Below, in pieces: positions 16,253 through 24,257 of a stretch of 24,466 bases of DNA. Source of the stretch: Eubacteriales bacterium. GTDB lineage: Bacteria; Bacillota_A; Clostridia; Christensenellales; Aristaeellaceae. Every line of letters starts with the position of its first letter. Position 1 is the first letter of the stretch. Position numbers and translations under genes: made by a program. Location of the stretch: NCBI GenBank assembly GCA_029974855.1, contig JARKQO010000093.1:1-24466 (forward strand). Direction: 5' to 3'. The notes under the pieces were generated by a model. That model saw nothing but the letters and a program-made list of their open reading frames with translations. It searched no databases and was not told the origin of the DNA.

Positions 16253-17182
16253 TTGGAGTATGTATTGGGGATCGACAGCGGCGGCACCCATTTTCGGATA
16301 CGGGCCGCCGGGCTGGACGGATCCCTGCTGTGCCAATACACCGGCGCCCCCGCCAGCCATTATACGCTGGAGCGGGAGGAGCTGCTCCGGCGGGTCGGAC
16401 ACCATATCGACCAGTGCTTGCTGGGCTTTGGGGGAGAGCGGAAGAACTGCCGGGCCTTGCTGGGGGGCACCACCGGGGTGGACAGCGCCGAGGACGAGGA
16501 GCTGCTTCACGGGATTTATCGCTCCTTGCCCGGGTTTGCCTGCCCCGTGAAGATGATGGGCGACGCCCAGCTGGCCCATTATGCCGTCACCGGCGGGGTG
16601 GGCGTGCTGGTGATTTCCGGCACAGGCTCCATCGCATTTGGCCGCAACAAGGCCGGGGAGACCGGCCGCCTGGGCGGCTGGCTGTTCTCCATCATGGCGG
16701 AGGAGGGCAGCGGCAACTGGCTGGCCCGCCGCAGCCTGCGCCACCTGGCCGCCTGGATGGACGGCGTGGTGCCCGACGGGCCCTTGGCGCGGATGGTGCG
16801 GGAGGAGCTGGGCATTACCACCCGCAAGCAGCTGAACACTTTGGCGGTGCAAATCGCCACCCCGCCCTGGCAGGAGCCCAAGCTGGGCCCGGTGATCGAC
16901 AAGGCCGCCGAAATGGGGGACCCCCACGCCCAAGGCCTGCTCACCGAAGCGGCGGGGGAAACCTTCAAGCTGGCCCGGGACATGGCCCGGGTTTTGGGCA
17001 TGGAACAGGACCCGGATTTAAAGATCGGCCTGTGGGGCAGCAATGTACTCAAAAGCCGCCTTCACCTGGACACGGTGCGCCGCCTGGTGAAGGAAAACCT
17101 GCCCCAGGCGGAGATTCTGCTGCCCGCCAAAACCGCCGTGGAAGGCGCGGTGGAACTGGCCCTGGGGCTGGCAAGAGGATGA
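16253..17182 (+). CDS. BadF/BadG/BcrA/BcrD-type ATPase, N-acetylglucosamine kinase-like
   Basis: A 309-residue member of the ASKHA superfamily in the BadF family, which includes N-acetylglucosamine kinases and the MurNAc/GlcNAc kinase MurK of Clostridium. PHOSPHATE-1 is GIDSGGTHF (residues 6-14), then GGTTGVD, GDAQLAHYA and the adenosine-region ISGTGSIAFG, followed by GGWLFSIMAEEGSGNWLARRSL as in GlcNAc kinases. The start is a TTG at 16253, chosen because AGGGGGAG precedes it and no in-frame ATG lies before the essential GIDSGG. It begins 2 bp after the SIS stop, and its TGA overlaps the first possible ATG of the DUF4127 gene. A role phosphorylating an amino sugar before the SIS enzyme acts is likely; substrate not determined. 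Confidence 0.85.
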   Translation: MEYVLGIDSGGTHFRIRAAGLDGSLLCQYTGAPASHYTLEREELLRRVGHHIDQCLLGFGGERKNCRALLGGTTGVDSAEDEELLHGIYRSLPGFACPVKMMGDAQLAHYAVTGGVGVLVISGTGSIAFGRNKAGETGRLGGWLFSIMAEEGSGNWLARRSLRHLAAWMDGVVPDGPLARMVREELGITTRKQLNTLAVQIATPPWQEPKLGPVIDKAAEMGDPHAQGLLTEAAGETFKLARDMARVLGMEQDPDLKIGLWGSNVLKSRLHLDTVRRLVKENLPQAEILLPAKTAVEGAVELALGLARG

Positions 17183-17187
17183 GGAAT

Positions 17188-18744
17188 ATGGAAACGGCAA
17201 CCACTGGAAAAGGGATTTTATACGTTCCCCTGGACGAACGGCCCTGTAATTACCGCTACCCCCGCTACATCGCGGGCATTGGGGGAGCGGAGCTGTTTTT
17301 GCCCCCCAAGGAGATGCTGGGGAAATTCAAGCGGCCCGCCCAGGTGGACGCCCTGTGGGACTGGGTGTTTGACCAGACCGGGCGGGCCGGCCACATCGTG
17401 CTGTCCATGGATATGATGATCTACGGGGGCATTGTGCCCTCCCGGCTGCATCAACTGCCCTCCCAGGTCTGCGCCGACCGCAGGCAGCGCCTGGAGCGGC
17501 TGCGGCAGCGCTTTCCCGGGGCGCAGCTGTACGCCTTCCAGCTGATTACCCGGGCCCCGGCTCGCAATGGCAGCGGCGAGGAGCCGGACTATTACGAGGC
17601 CCACGGTTACGATATCTTCCGCTATGGGGTGGTAAGCGACAAGGAATCTTTGGGCAGGGCCACTCCGGAGGACCTGGCGGAGAAGCAGGCCATTTTGGGC
17701 CGGGTGCCCGGGCCGGATCTGGAGGATTTTCTCCGGCGGCGGAAGGCCAACTTCCAAAACAACATCGCCATGCTGGAGATGGCCGCCCGGGGCGTGGTGG
17801 ACCATTTGATCATCCCCCTGGACGATTGCTTCGAATATGGCTACGCCCCCGCCGAGCGCCGGGGCCTGGCGGAAAAGGCCGCCCAGCTGGGCATCCTCTC
17901 CAAAATCTCCCTGTACCCCGGGGCGGACGAAATGGGCTGTACCTTGGTGGCCAGGGCCCTTTGCAACCAGCGGGGCATTCAGCCCTCGGTATGGACCGAG
18001 TATTCCTCCGGTACGGGGCGGCTGGTGATTCCCCCCTACGAGGACCGGAGCATTGGGGAAACCGTGCCCCACCACATCCGTAACGCCGGAGGGCGGGAGG
18101 CCTTTAGCCCGGAGAGCGCGGACATCGCCCTGATGGTAAACCCGCCCACGGCCTTTTCCAACCGCATCAAATTTGAGCTGGACCGGCGCAAGCTGTATGT
18201 GGAGCCGGAGCGGAACCTGAACCGTTTTCTGGACAGGATGAAGGACCACCTGGCCCAAAAGCGCATCTGCGCCGTGGCCGACAGCGCCGTCCCCGACGGC
18301 GCGGACGAGTGCCTGATGACCTTTTTACAGGAGCAGGACCTGCTGAACCGCATCCATTGCTTTTCAGGCTGGAACACCTCCTCCAACGCCATGGGCACGG
18401 CGGTGGCCCATGCCATGGCTTTGGCCTGCGCCAAGAAGGGCAGCCTTGCGGGCGGGGAAAGCGCCCGCCTGTCCCAGGAGTTCCGCACCCTACGCTATTT
18501 GGAGGACTGGGGCTACATGACCCATGTGCGCCAGGATGTAAGCGAGCAGGTGGCCGCCGGAGCCTACGGCCCGGGCATGGATGTGCGCTACCTGGGGGCC
18601 CAAACCCCCGCCATCGCCCGGGAAGTGACCCGCCTGCTGGAGGCATTCGCCCAGAAACGGCTGGGGGGCATCCCCTATGTCCTCCAGGCCAGCCTGCCCT
18701 GGCAGCGGATGTTTGAGGTGGAGCTGGAGCTACAGCCCCGGTAA
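17188..18744 (+). CDS. DUF4127 family protein of unknown function
   Basis: A 518-residue protein whose motifs I recognise as DUF4127, a family without an assigned activity that I know of. Conserved-looking blocks, many with acidic, Asn or His residues as in an enzyme active site, are YVPLDERPCN (12-21), LSMDMMIYGGIVPSR (about 71-85), DDCFEYGY, PGADEMGCTLVARAL, WTEYSS, VADSAVPDGAD and FSGWNTSSNAMGTAVAHA. There is no signal peptide or membrane segment. Length is as usual for the family. An ATG at 17179 overlaps the kinase stop (ATGA); I prefer 17188 because AAGAGG lies 9 nt before it. Coupling to the amino-sugar kinase and SIS genes suggests a step in the same sugar pathway, for example a hydrolase or isomerase; that is inference. 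Confidence 0.85.
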   Translation: METATTGKGILYVPLDERPCNYRYPRYIAGIGGAELFLPPKEMLGKFKRPAQVDALWDWVFDQTGRAGHIVLSMDMMIYGGIVPSRLHQLPSQVCADRRQRLERLRQRFPGAQLYAFQLITRAPARNGSGEEPDYYEAHGYDIFRYGVVSDKESLGRATPEDLAEKQAILGRVPGPDLEDFLRRRKANFQNNIAMLEMAARGVVDHLIIPLDDCFEYGYAPAERRGLAEKAAQLGILSKISLYPGADEMGCTLVARALCNQRGIQPSVWTEYSSGTGRLVIPPYEDRSIGETVPHHIRNAGGREAFSPESADIALMVNPPTAFSNRIKFELDRRKLYVEPERNLNRFLDRMKDHLAQKRICAVADSAVPDGADECLMTFLQEQDLLNRIHCFSGWNTSSNAMGTAVAHAMALACAKKGSLAGGESARLSQEFRTLRYLEDWGYMTHVRQDVSEQVAAGAYGPGMDVRYLGAQTPAIAREVTRLLEAFAQKRLGGIPYVLQASLPWQRMFEVELELQPR

Positions 18745-18788
18745 GGACTCCTGCCGCCCTCTCCCGGGATGAGGGAAAGAAGAACATG

Positions 18789-18830
18789 CCCAAAGGCACA
18801 CGGCTTGGCGCTGTGTGCCTTCTCTTTGGG
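18789..18830 (+). terminator. Stem-loop after DUF4127 gene, probable intrinsic terminator
   Basis: Arms 18793-18801 and 18813-18821 (AAGGCACAC / GTGTGCCTT) pair perfectly around an 11-nt loop, and CCCAAA (18789-18794) can alternatively pair with TTTGGG (18825-18830). The tract after it (TTGCTTTGCC) is only moderately T-rich, so termination may be partial. It is followed at once by a promoter for the next gene. Confidence 0.5.
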
Positions 18831-18859
18831 TTGCTTTGCCAGGGCCCCCATGATATGAT
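18831..18859 (+). promoter_or_regulatory. Extended -10 promoter for the GH94-like gene
   Basis: TATGAT at 18854-18859 is preceded by TGA, giving an extended -10 (TGn). A weak -35 (TTGCTT, 18831-18836) is at exactly 17 nt. The start site near 18866 would give a leader of about 65 nt to the ATG at 18932. Confidence 0.5.
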
Positions 18860-18931
18860 GAGGCCAGGAAAACCCACAGAGTCCCATGGGCGGGCGTGCC
18901 AAAGCCCGCAGATCAGCGGGAGGGAACAGGG

Positions 18932-21900
18932 ATGGAGAGCAGATTGGGCAACCCGGAGGGAAAAGGCCTGCCGGAGCAGGAGAGGCCTTCCCGCTTTACC
19001 TTGAAAAACGGGCAGGTGACTTTGGCGGACTATGACAAGGCCCCGCCCTTTACCAGCTTTTTGCCGGGACTGTCCGGGGTGCGGGGCATCCCCCTGTGGG
19101 TGTTTTACTGCAACCGGGGCCAGGGCGTCAGCAGCATGGGGGTGCACCACAAGGGCAACGCCCTGATGGAGTTTCACCCCGCCAACATCGCCTATGAAAA
19201 GACGGCCCTGGAGGGCTTTCGCACCTTCCTGCGGGCAGGGGGCCGGTTTTATGAGCCCTTCAGCCCCCTGGAGCGGCAGGCTCAGCGCTCCATGACCATT
19301 TTGCCCAACGGCCTGGCCGTGGAGGAAACCCATGAGGCCCTGGGCGTCCGGGTGCGGGCGCAGTACCGCACGCTGCCGGGGGCCCCCATCGGGGCTCTGG
19401 TGCGCAGCGTGACGATTGAAAACCTGTCGGATAGAGAACAGGCCATCCAGGCGCTGGACGGGCTGCCCAGGATCATCCCTTATGGGTTGGGGCTGAAGCA
19501 ATTCCAGGAGATGGGGAACCTGTACAAAAGCTGGGCCCAGGTGGAAACCCTTCCGGAAGGCGCGGCCCTGTACCTGCTGCGCTCCTCCACGGAGGATTCC
19601 GCCAAGGTGCGGGAGGCCACGGGGGCATACTTCTTCCACAGCGTGCTGGGGGGCAAGGCCCTGCCGGTGGTGTACGATCCGGCTACGGTGTTCGGGGAGG
19701 AAAGCGCCCAGCTGCTGCCCCTCGCCTTTCTGGAAGGAGGACTGGAGGGGGTGCTGGCCCAGGAGCCCTGCGGACTGAACCGCATCGCCTGTGGCTTTGC
19801 GGCGGTGGAGCTGCACCTGACTCCCGGCCAGGAGGCCACTTTGGATACCTACGTGGGCTTCACCCCCACCGCCGGGCTGCTAAGGGAGCAGCTGCCCCTG
19901 TTCAGCTCGCCGGAGTATGGGGAACGCAAGCGCCGGGAGGCGGACCAGCTGGCGGAGCGGATGCTGGCCGACGTGGCCACAAAAACCGCAGACCCCATGC
20001 TGGACGCTTACATCGGCCAATGCTACCTGGACAACTTCCTGCGGGGCGGCTACCCCTATGTGATGGGCGGGGACAAGGTGGTGCACCTGTTCAGCCGCAA
20101 GCACGGGGACCCGGAGCGGGATTATAACTGGTTTGCCATCGCCGGGGAATACTACTCCCAGGGGAACGGCAACTTCCGGGACGTGTGCCAGAACCGACGC
20201 CTGGACGTGCGGATGAACCCTGCGGTGGGGGATTACAACGTCTGGTCCTTCTTCTCCTTGGTGCAGGCCGACGGCAATAACCCCCTGGAGATCCGCCCCG
20301 CCACCTTCCGCCTCCAGGACGGGGAGAAGGCCAAGGCCTTGCTGGCGGAGCATCTGCGGGATGAGGAAGGGCATGTGGCCGCCCTGCTGGCCCAGGAGTT
20401 CACCCCGGGGATGGTGGCCGGGGCCATTGCCGCCCACGGCATTGAGGTCACCGGCAGCGAGGAGGCCCTGGTGGAGGGGCTGCTGGCCCTGAGTGAGCAG
20501 CGCATCCAGGCGGGCTTTGGGGAAGGATACTGGAGCGACCACTTCGGCTACCTGCTGGACTTGGTGGAGGATTACCTGGCGGTGTACCCGGATCAAAAGG
20601 ACATGCTCCTTTGCGGCCGGGAGGATTATGGATTTTTCCATAGCGGGGCTGTGGTGCGCCCCCGAAGCGAAACGGCCCAGCTTACGGACAAGGGCGTGCG
20701 CCGCTATGACGCCTTGGACACCTCCCGCCTGGTGAAGGACACCCGGTGGCTGAAGGACCGAACCGGGCGGGACGTGACCACCAATTTGCTGGGCAAGCTG
20801 CTGGTGCTGGCGGCGACCAAAACCGCCCTGCTGGACCCGGAGGGCCTGGGCCTTTCCATGGACGGGGGACGGCCCGGCTGGAACGACGCCATGAACGGGC
20901 TGCCGGGCCTGTTTGGCAGCGGCATGGCCGAGACCATGGAGCTCAAGCGCATTTTGGACTTTTTGCTGGCCCTGGAGCAAGGGCGGACCCGGGTGCCCGC
21001 AGAGCTGGCCCGGCTGATGAGGGGCCTGAAGGAGGCCTTGGCCGCAGAAACCGCCCATGAACGCTGGGACAGGGCCAACACCTTGCTGGAGGAATACCGG
21101 GCGGCTCTGGCGGTGGAGGCCTCCGGGGACATGACCCTTTTAGACATGGCGGACATCCGCCCTTGCCTGGAGGCCTACCGGCAGCAGGTACAGGAGGGAA
21201 TCCGGCGCGCCCTGGAGTTGGGGCAAGGCCTTATGCCCACGTACCTGTGCTATCACGCCCAGGAATGCCATCTCCTGCTGGATGGGGAGGGCCGCCAGCG
21301 GCTGTCCCCCTCGGGCCTGCCCTTGGTGAAGGTAACGGCCTTCCGGCTGGAGCTGGCCCCGGCCTTTTTAGAGGGTCCCGCCCGCTACCTGGCGGGGCTG
21401 GACCCGGAGCGGGATGGGGACGCGGCGGAGCGCACGGTGGAGGCGGTGGCCCAAAGTCAGCTGTATGACCGGGAGCTGGGCATGTACCTCACCTCCGTGC
21501 CCCTGGAGGAGATGAGCATGGAATACGGGCGCATTCGCGCCTTTACCCCCGGCTGGCTGGAGCGGGAAAGCGTGTTTTTGCACATGGAGTACAAATACCT
21601 GCTGGGGATGCTGAAAGCCGGGCGCTACGAGGACTTCTACCGGGCCGCCCGCCGGGCCCTAATCCCCTTCCTGTCCCCGGACGCCTATGGCCGCAGCACT
21701 TTGGAGAACAGCTCCTTCCTGGCCTCCTCCCGGAACCCGGACCCCCGGGTCCGGGGGCGCGGCTTCGTGTCCCGCCTCAGCGGCTCCACGGCGGAGATGC
21801 TGTCCCTGTGGCAGCGGATGTTTGTGGGGGAGGGGGGCTTTGAGCTGCGGGAGGGGGCCTTGGGCTTCCGCATCGCCCCCAGGCTGGCGGGCTGGCTCTT

Positions 21901-22120
21901 TGATTCCCAGGGGGAGGCTGGCTTTACGCTGCTGTCCCATTGCCGGGTCACGTACCACAACCCCTCCCGGAAGGACACCTATGGGGAGGAGGGGGCCCGG
22001 ATAAAAAGGATCACCTATGGGCTGGGCGGCGCGGAACGGGCCCTGGAGGGAGACGTTCTGCCGGACGGGCTGGCCCTGCGCCAGGGGGAGATTCCCAGCG
22101 TCCATCTCTGGCTGGAATAG
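18932..22120 (+). CDS. Large GH94-like glycoside phosphorylase
   Basis: A 1062-residue enzyme of the inverting beta-glycoside phosphorylase group (GH94-like, with GH149/GH161 relatives), which cleave an oligosaccharide with phosphate to give sugar 1-phosphate. The N-terminal half is a beta-sandwich region with KGNALMEFHPANIAYEK. The (alpha/alpha)6 barrel carries FSRKHGDPERDYNWF and SQGNGNFRDVCQNRR (about 387-430) and GRPGWNDAMNGLPGLFG with Asp652, equivalent to the catalytic Asp of the WND motif in cellobiose phosphorylase. Length and these motifs resemble beta-1,2- or beta-1,3-oligoglucan phosphorylases rather than the ~800-residue cellobiose phosphorylase, but the family number and linkage cannot be settled by eye. 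No signal peptide. GGGAGGG precedes the ATG by 7 nt. It has its own promoter after a terminator-like stem. Confidence 0.82.
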   Translation: MESRLGNPEGKGLPEQERPSRFTLKNGQVTLADYDKAPPFTSFLPGLSGVRGIPLWVFYCNRGQGVSSMGVHHKGNALMEFHPANIAYEKTALEGFRTFLRAGGRFYEPFSPLERQAQRSMTILPNGLAVEETHEALGVRVRAQYRTLPGAPIGALVRSVTIENLSDREQAIQALDGLPRIIPYGLGLKQFQEMGNLYKSWAQVETLPEGAALYLLRSSTEDSAKVREATGAYFFHSVLGGKALPVVYDPATVFGEESAQLLPLAFLEGGLEGVLAQEPCGLNRIACGFAAVELHLTPGQEATLDTYVGFTPTAGLLREQLPLFSSPEYGERKRREADQLAERMLADVATKTADPMLDAYIGQCYLDNFLRGGYPYVMGGDKVVHLFSRKHGDPERDYNWFAIAGEYYSQGNGNFRDVCQNRRLDVRMNPAVGDYNVWSFFSLVQADGNNPLEIRPATFRLQDGEKAKALLAEHLRDEEGHVAALLAQEFTPGMVAGAIAAHGIEVTGSEEALVEGLLALSEQRIQAGFGEGYWSDHFGYLLDLVEDYLAVYPDQKDMLLCGREDYGFFHSGAVVRPRSETAQLTDKGVRRYDALDTSRLVKDTRWLKDRTGRDVTTNLLGKLLVLAATKTALLDPEGLGLSMDGGRPGWNDAMNGLPGLFGSGMAETMELKRILDFLLALEQGRTRVPAELARLMRGLKEALAAETAHERWDRANTLLEEYRAALAVEASGDMTLLDMADIRPCLEAYRQQVQEGIRRALELGQGLMPTYLCYHAQECHLLLDGEGRQRLSPSGLPLVKVTAFRLELAPAFLEGPARYLAGLDPERDGDAAERTVEAVAQSQLYDRELGMYLTSVPLEEMSMEYGRIRAFTPGWLERESVFLHMEYKYLLGMLKAGRYEDFYRAARRALIPFLSPDAYGRSTLENSSFLASSRNPDPRVRGRGFVSRLSGSTAEMLSLWQRMFVGEGGFELREGALGFRIAPRLAGWLFDSQGEAGFTLLSHCRVTYHNPSRKDTYGEEGARIKRITYGLGGAERALEGDVLPDGLALRQGEIPSVHLWLE

Positions 22121-22166
22121 GGAGAAGCCATAAAGCACTCCCCTGTATGCCGCCAACAGGCCGGGC

Positions 22167-22195
22167 TTGTGCCCTTTCCAAAGACATGGTAAGAT
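22167..22195 (+). promoter_or_regulatory. Possible promoter before the lysyltransferase-domain gene
   Basis: TTGTGC (22167-22172), a 17-nt spacer and TAAGAT (22190-22195) lie in the 161-bp gap after the GH94-like gene. A 4-bp GGGC/GCCC stem overlaps the -35. The rest of the gap is GC-rich with no other signal. Confidence 0.35.
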
Positions 22196-22281
22196 GGTAT
22201 GGGAACCGCGAAGGCCCGGAAGAATGGGGGCCCCGGGACCGGGAGATGCTATGGGCCGTTGGGGCCCGGGATGCTTCCCCC

Positions 22282-23298
22282 ATGGATCGCAATGTGGAAA
22301 AGAGAGGTTGGAAAGGCTTGCTGTTGAACTGTCGGGATATTGATTTGGCGGACAAGGCGCTGCACCGGGAGGGTGCCAAATGGCAGGAGGGCGTGTGGGA
22401 CTACAAGCCCGTGACCCTGGAGGACAAGCCCTGGATGGACCAGCTGTTCGCCATGAGCCAAAGGGACGCCTTGGAGTATAACTTCACCAACACCTTTGTG
22501 TGGCGGTCGATCTATAAGCTGCGGGTGGGGCGCATGGGGGACAGGCTGCTGATGCTGTCCGACCCTGAAAACCCCACCTTTCTGTTTCCCCCGGGCCGGG
22601 GGCCCCTGGAGCCGGTGATGGAGAAAATGACCCAGGACGCGCGTCTGGCGGGGGTTCCCCTGAAGTTCCACACGGTGCTGCCCCAGGACAAGGCCTGGCT
22701 GGAGGCCGCCTATCCCGGCCGGTTCCTCTTTGAGGAATACCGGGACGGGGCGGATTACGTATACGAGCGGGAGCGGCTGGCGACCCTTACGGGCAAGAAG
22801 CTCGCCGCCAAGCGCAACCACATCAACCGCTTTCTGGAAAACCACCCAGACTGGCGCTATGAGCCCCTGACCGAGGCCAACCGGGAGGATGCCCGGCAGA
22901 TGAACCTGGCCTGGTGCAAGGAGGCCAGAAAGCGCCAGATGTCGGATTTAGGCGGGGAGTATTGCGCGGTGGAACAGGCCCTGCGCCACTTTGACGCTTT
23001 GGGGCTGTCCGGGGGCCTGATCCGGGCGGAGGGCCAGGTGGTGGCCTTTGCCATCGGGGATCCCCTGAATGAGGATACGTTTTTGGTGCACTTTGAAAAG
23101 GCCTTTGCGGAGATTCAGGGGGCTTACCCCATGATCAACCAGCAGTTCGTACTGCACCACTGCATGGAGTACACCTATGTGAACCGGGAGGACGACACCG
23201 GGGTGGAGGGGCTGCGCAAGGCCAAGCTGTCCTACGATCCCCATCACCTGGTGGAGAAGTACATCGCCACCTTGCAGGGGGAGGCGTTACGACCGTGA
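22282..23298 (+). CDS. Phosphatidylglycerol lysyltransferase C-terminal domain (DUF2156) protein
   Basis: A soluble protein of up to 338 residues containing the GNAT-like acyltransferase domain found at the C-terminus of MprF-type lysyl-phosphatidylglycerol synthases, but without the membrane flippase part. Family hallmarks are YKPVTLEDKPWMDQLF, YNFTNTFVWRSIYKLRVG, DYVYERERLATLTGKKLAAKRNHINRFL and, near the end, AYPMINQQFVLHH and LRKAKLSYDPHHLVEKY. It may transfer an aminoacyl or acyl group; the acceptor is unknown. The start is uncertain: the ATG at 22282 has no Shine-Dalgarno sequence, while TTG codons at 22318 and 22324 follow AGAGAGG and GAAAGG. The core domain begins about 40 residues in. 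Its stop overlaps the GTG of the GNAT gene, so the pair is coupled. Confidence 0.75.
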   Translation: MDRNVEKRGWKGLLLNCRDIDLADKALHREGAKWQEGVWDYKPVTLEDKPWMDQLFAMSQRDALEYNFTNTFVWRSIYKLRVGRMGDRLLMLSDPENPTFLFPPGRGPLEPVMEKMTQDARLAGVPLKFHTVLPQDKAWLEAAYPGRFLFEEYRDGADYVYERERLATLTGKKLAAKRNHINRFLENHPDWRYEPLTEANREDARQMNLAWCKEARKRQMSDLGGEYCAVEQALRHFDALGLSGGLIRAEGQVVAFAIGDPLNEDTFLVHFEKAFAEIQGAYPMINQQFVLHHCMEYTYVNREDDTGVEGLRKAKLSYDPHHLVEKYIATLQGEALRP

Positions 23299-24146
23299 TT
23301 CGCCTGGCGCAGGGCCGGGACCACGGGCAGCTGAAGGTGCTGTGGGCCCGGGTGTTCGGCGATTCCCCCCGGGAAGTGGAGGCGTACTTCGCCCTGCGCC
23401 ACCGGGATGAGGACATGCTGGTGTGGGCCCAGGGGCAGGAGATTCAGGGGATGCTGTCCATGCTGCCCCTGACCTTGAGGCAGGGGGAAAAGGCCTATCC
23501 GGCCCGCTACATCTACGCGGTGGCCACCGCGCCAGAGGAGCGGGGCCGGGGCATCGCCACTTTGCTGATGGACGCGGCGGGGGAGGAGATCCGGACCCGG
23601 GGGGAGGCCGCCGGGGTGCTGGTGCCCGCCTCGGAGAGCCTGTTCGGCTACTACGCCAAGCGGGGCTATCGCACCGCCTTTTTCCTGGATGTTGTGGATG
23701 TGGAAGCGGGGGCGCTGCCCCCCTGTCTCGTTGGAGGCCAGGTGTTGCCCTGTTCCAGCGCCCAGTACGTGCGCATTCGGGACGAAGCATTCGGGAAGAA
23801 CCGCCTTTACGCCCGCTGGGATGAGCGGGCTGTGGACTATGCCCTGGGCGCTTTGGGGGAGGGCGGGGCTGCCCTGCTGACCCTGGAGGGCGGCCGGGGC
23901 GTGGCCGCCTGGTCCCCCATAGAAGGGGGCGTGCTGGTGCGGGAGCTGGCTTTGGTGGGCTTGGAGGTTCCCACAGCCTTGGCCTTGCTGCACCGGCAGG
24001 TGGGCGCGGTCCGCTACCGGGTGCGGCTGGCGGCGGGGACCCAGCCGGGGGTCCAGGCCACGCCCTTTGGCATGATCCGCTGGTTCATCCCAGAGCCGGA
24101 GCCCGGGCCGGAAGGGGCGGGGTATTTGTCTCTGGCGCTGGATTAG
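23295..24146 (+). CDS. GNAT family N-acetyltransferase
   Basis: A 283-residue acetyl-CoA-dependent acyltransferase. The N-terminal GNAT domain (about 1-130) has YIYAVATAPEERGRGIATLLMD, the acetyl-CoA-binding motif A with RGRGIA, then LVPASESLFGYYAKRGYRTAFF, the motif B helix and strand. The ~150-residue C-terminal part contains a second half like that of Eis-type or two-domain GNATs (VRIRDEAFGKNRLYARWDERAVDYAL). It starts with GTG, overlapping the preceding TGA by 4 bp (GTGA), with GGGGGAGG about 10 nt upstream. Acceptor unknown. No signal peptide or membrane span. Confidence 0.85.
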   Translation: MIRLAQGRDHGQLKVLWARVFGDSPREVEAYFALRHRDEDMLVWAQGQEIQGMLSMLPLTLRQGEKAYPARYIYAVATAPEERGRGIATLLMDAAGEEIRTRGEAAGVLVPASESLFGYYAKRGYRTAFFLDVVDVEAGALPPCLVGGQVLPCSSAQYVRIRDEAFGKNRLYARWDERAVDYALGALGEGGAALLTLEGGRGVAAWSPIEGGVLVRELALVGLEVPTALALLHRQVGAVRYRVRLAAGTQPGVQATPFGMIRWFIPEPEPGPEGAGYLSLALD

Positions 24147-24188
24147 GGGGCACGAAGCTCCCGGCTTTTCCCTGATAAAAATGAACCC

Positions 24189-24217
24189 TTGACAAAAGGT
24201 AACAGGTTGCTTATCAT
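24189..24217 (+). promoter_or_regulatory. Near-consensus promoter of the MarR-family gene
   Basis: Perfect -35 TTGACA (24189-24194), exactly 17 nt, then TATCAT (24212-24217, five of six consensus bases). The start site would be near 24224, about 34 nt before the ATG. Confidence 0.8.
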
Positions 24218-24235
24218 GATAAGCAACCTGTTACC
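24198..24235. promoter_or_regulatory. Perfect 38-bp palindromic operator over the MarR promoter
   Basis: Two 19-bp arms (24198-24216 and 24217-24235; left arm GGTAACAGGTTGCTTATCA) are exact reverse complements with no spacer. The dyad covers the promoter spacer, the -10 box and the start site, so a bound dimer would block transcription. MarR proteins typically repress their own gene through such sites. It could also form a hairpin in RNA, but has no T tract after it. Confidence 0.82.
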
Positions 24236-24257
24236 TAATTACGCCCTAGAGGAGGGA

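Noticed and set aside
16234..17181. Upstream in-frame extension of the DUF4127 reading frame
   Set aside because: It overlaps the whole BadF kinase gene in another frame and translates to Gly/Arg/Pro-rich sequence; the DUF4127 domain starts at its PLDERPCN motif just after 17188.
18167..19816. 549-codon minus-strand frame spanning the DUF4127/GH94-like junction
   Set aside because: Antisense shadow that crosses a terminator and promoter on the other strand; no recognisable domain.
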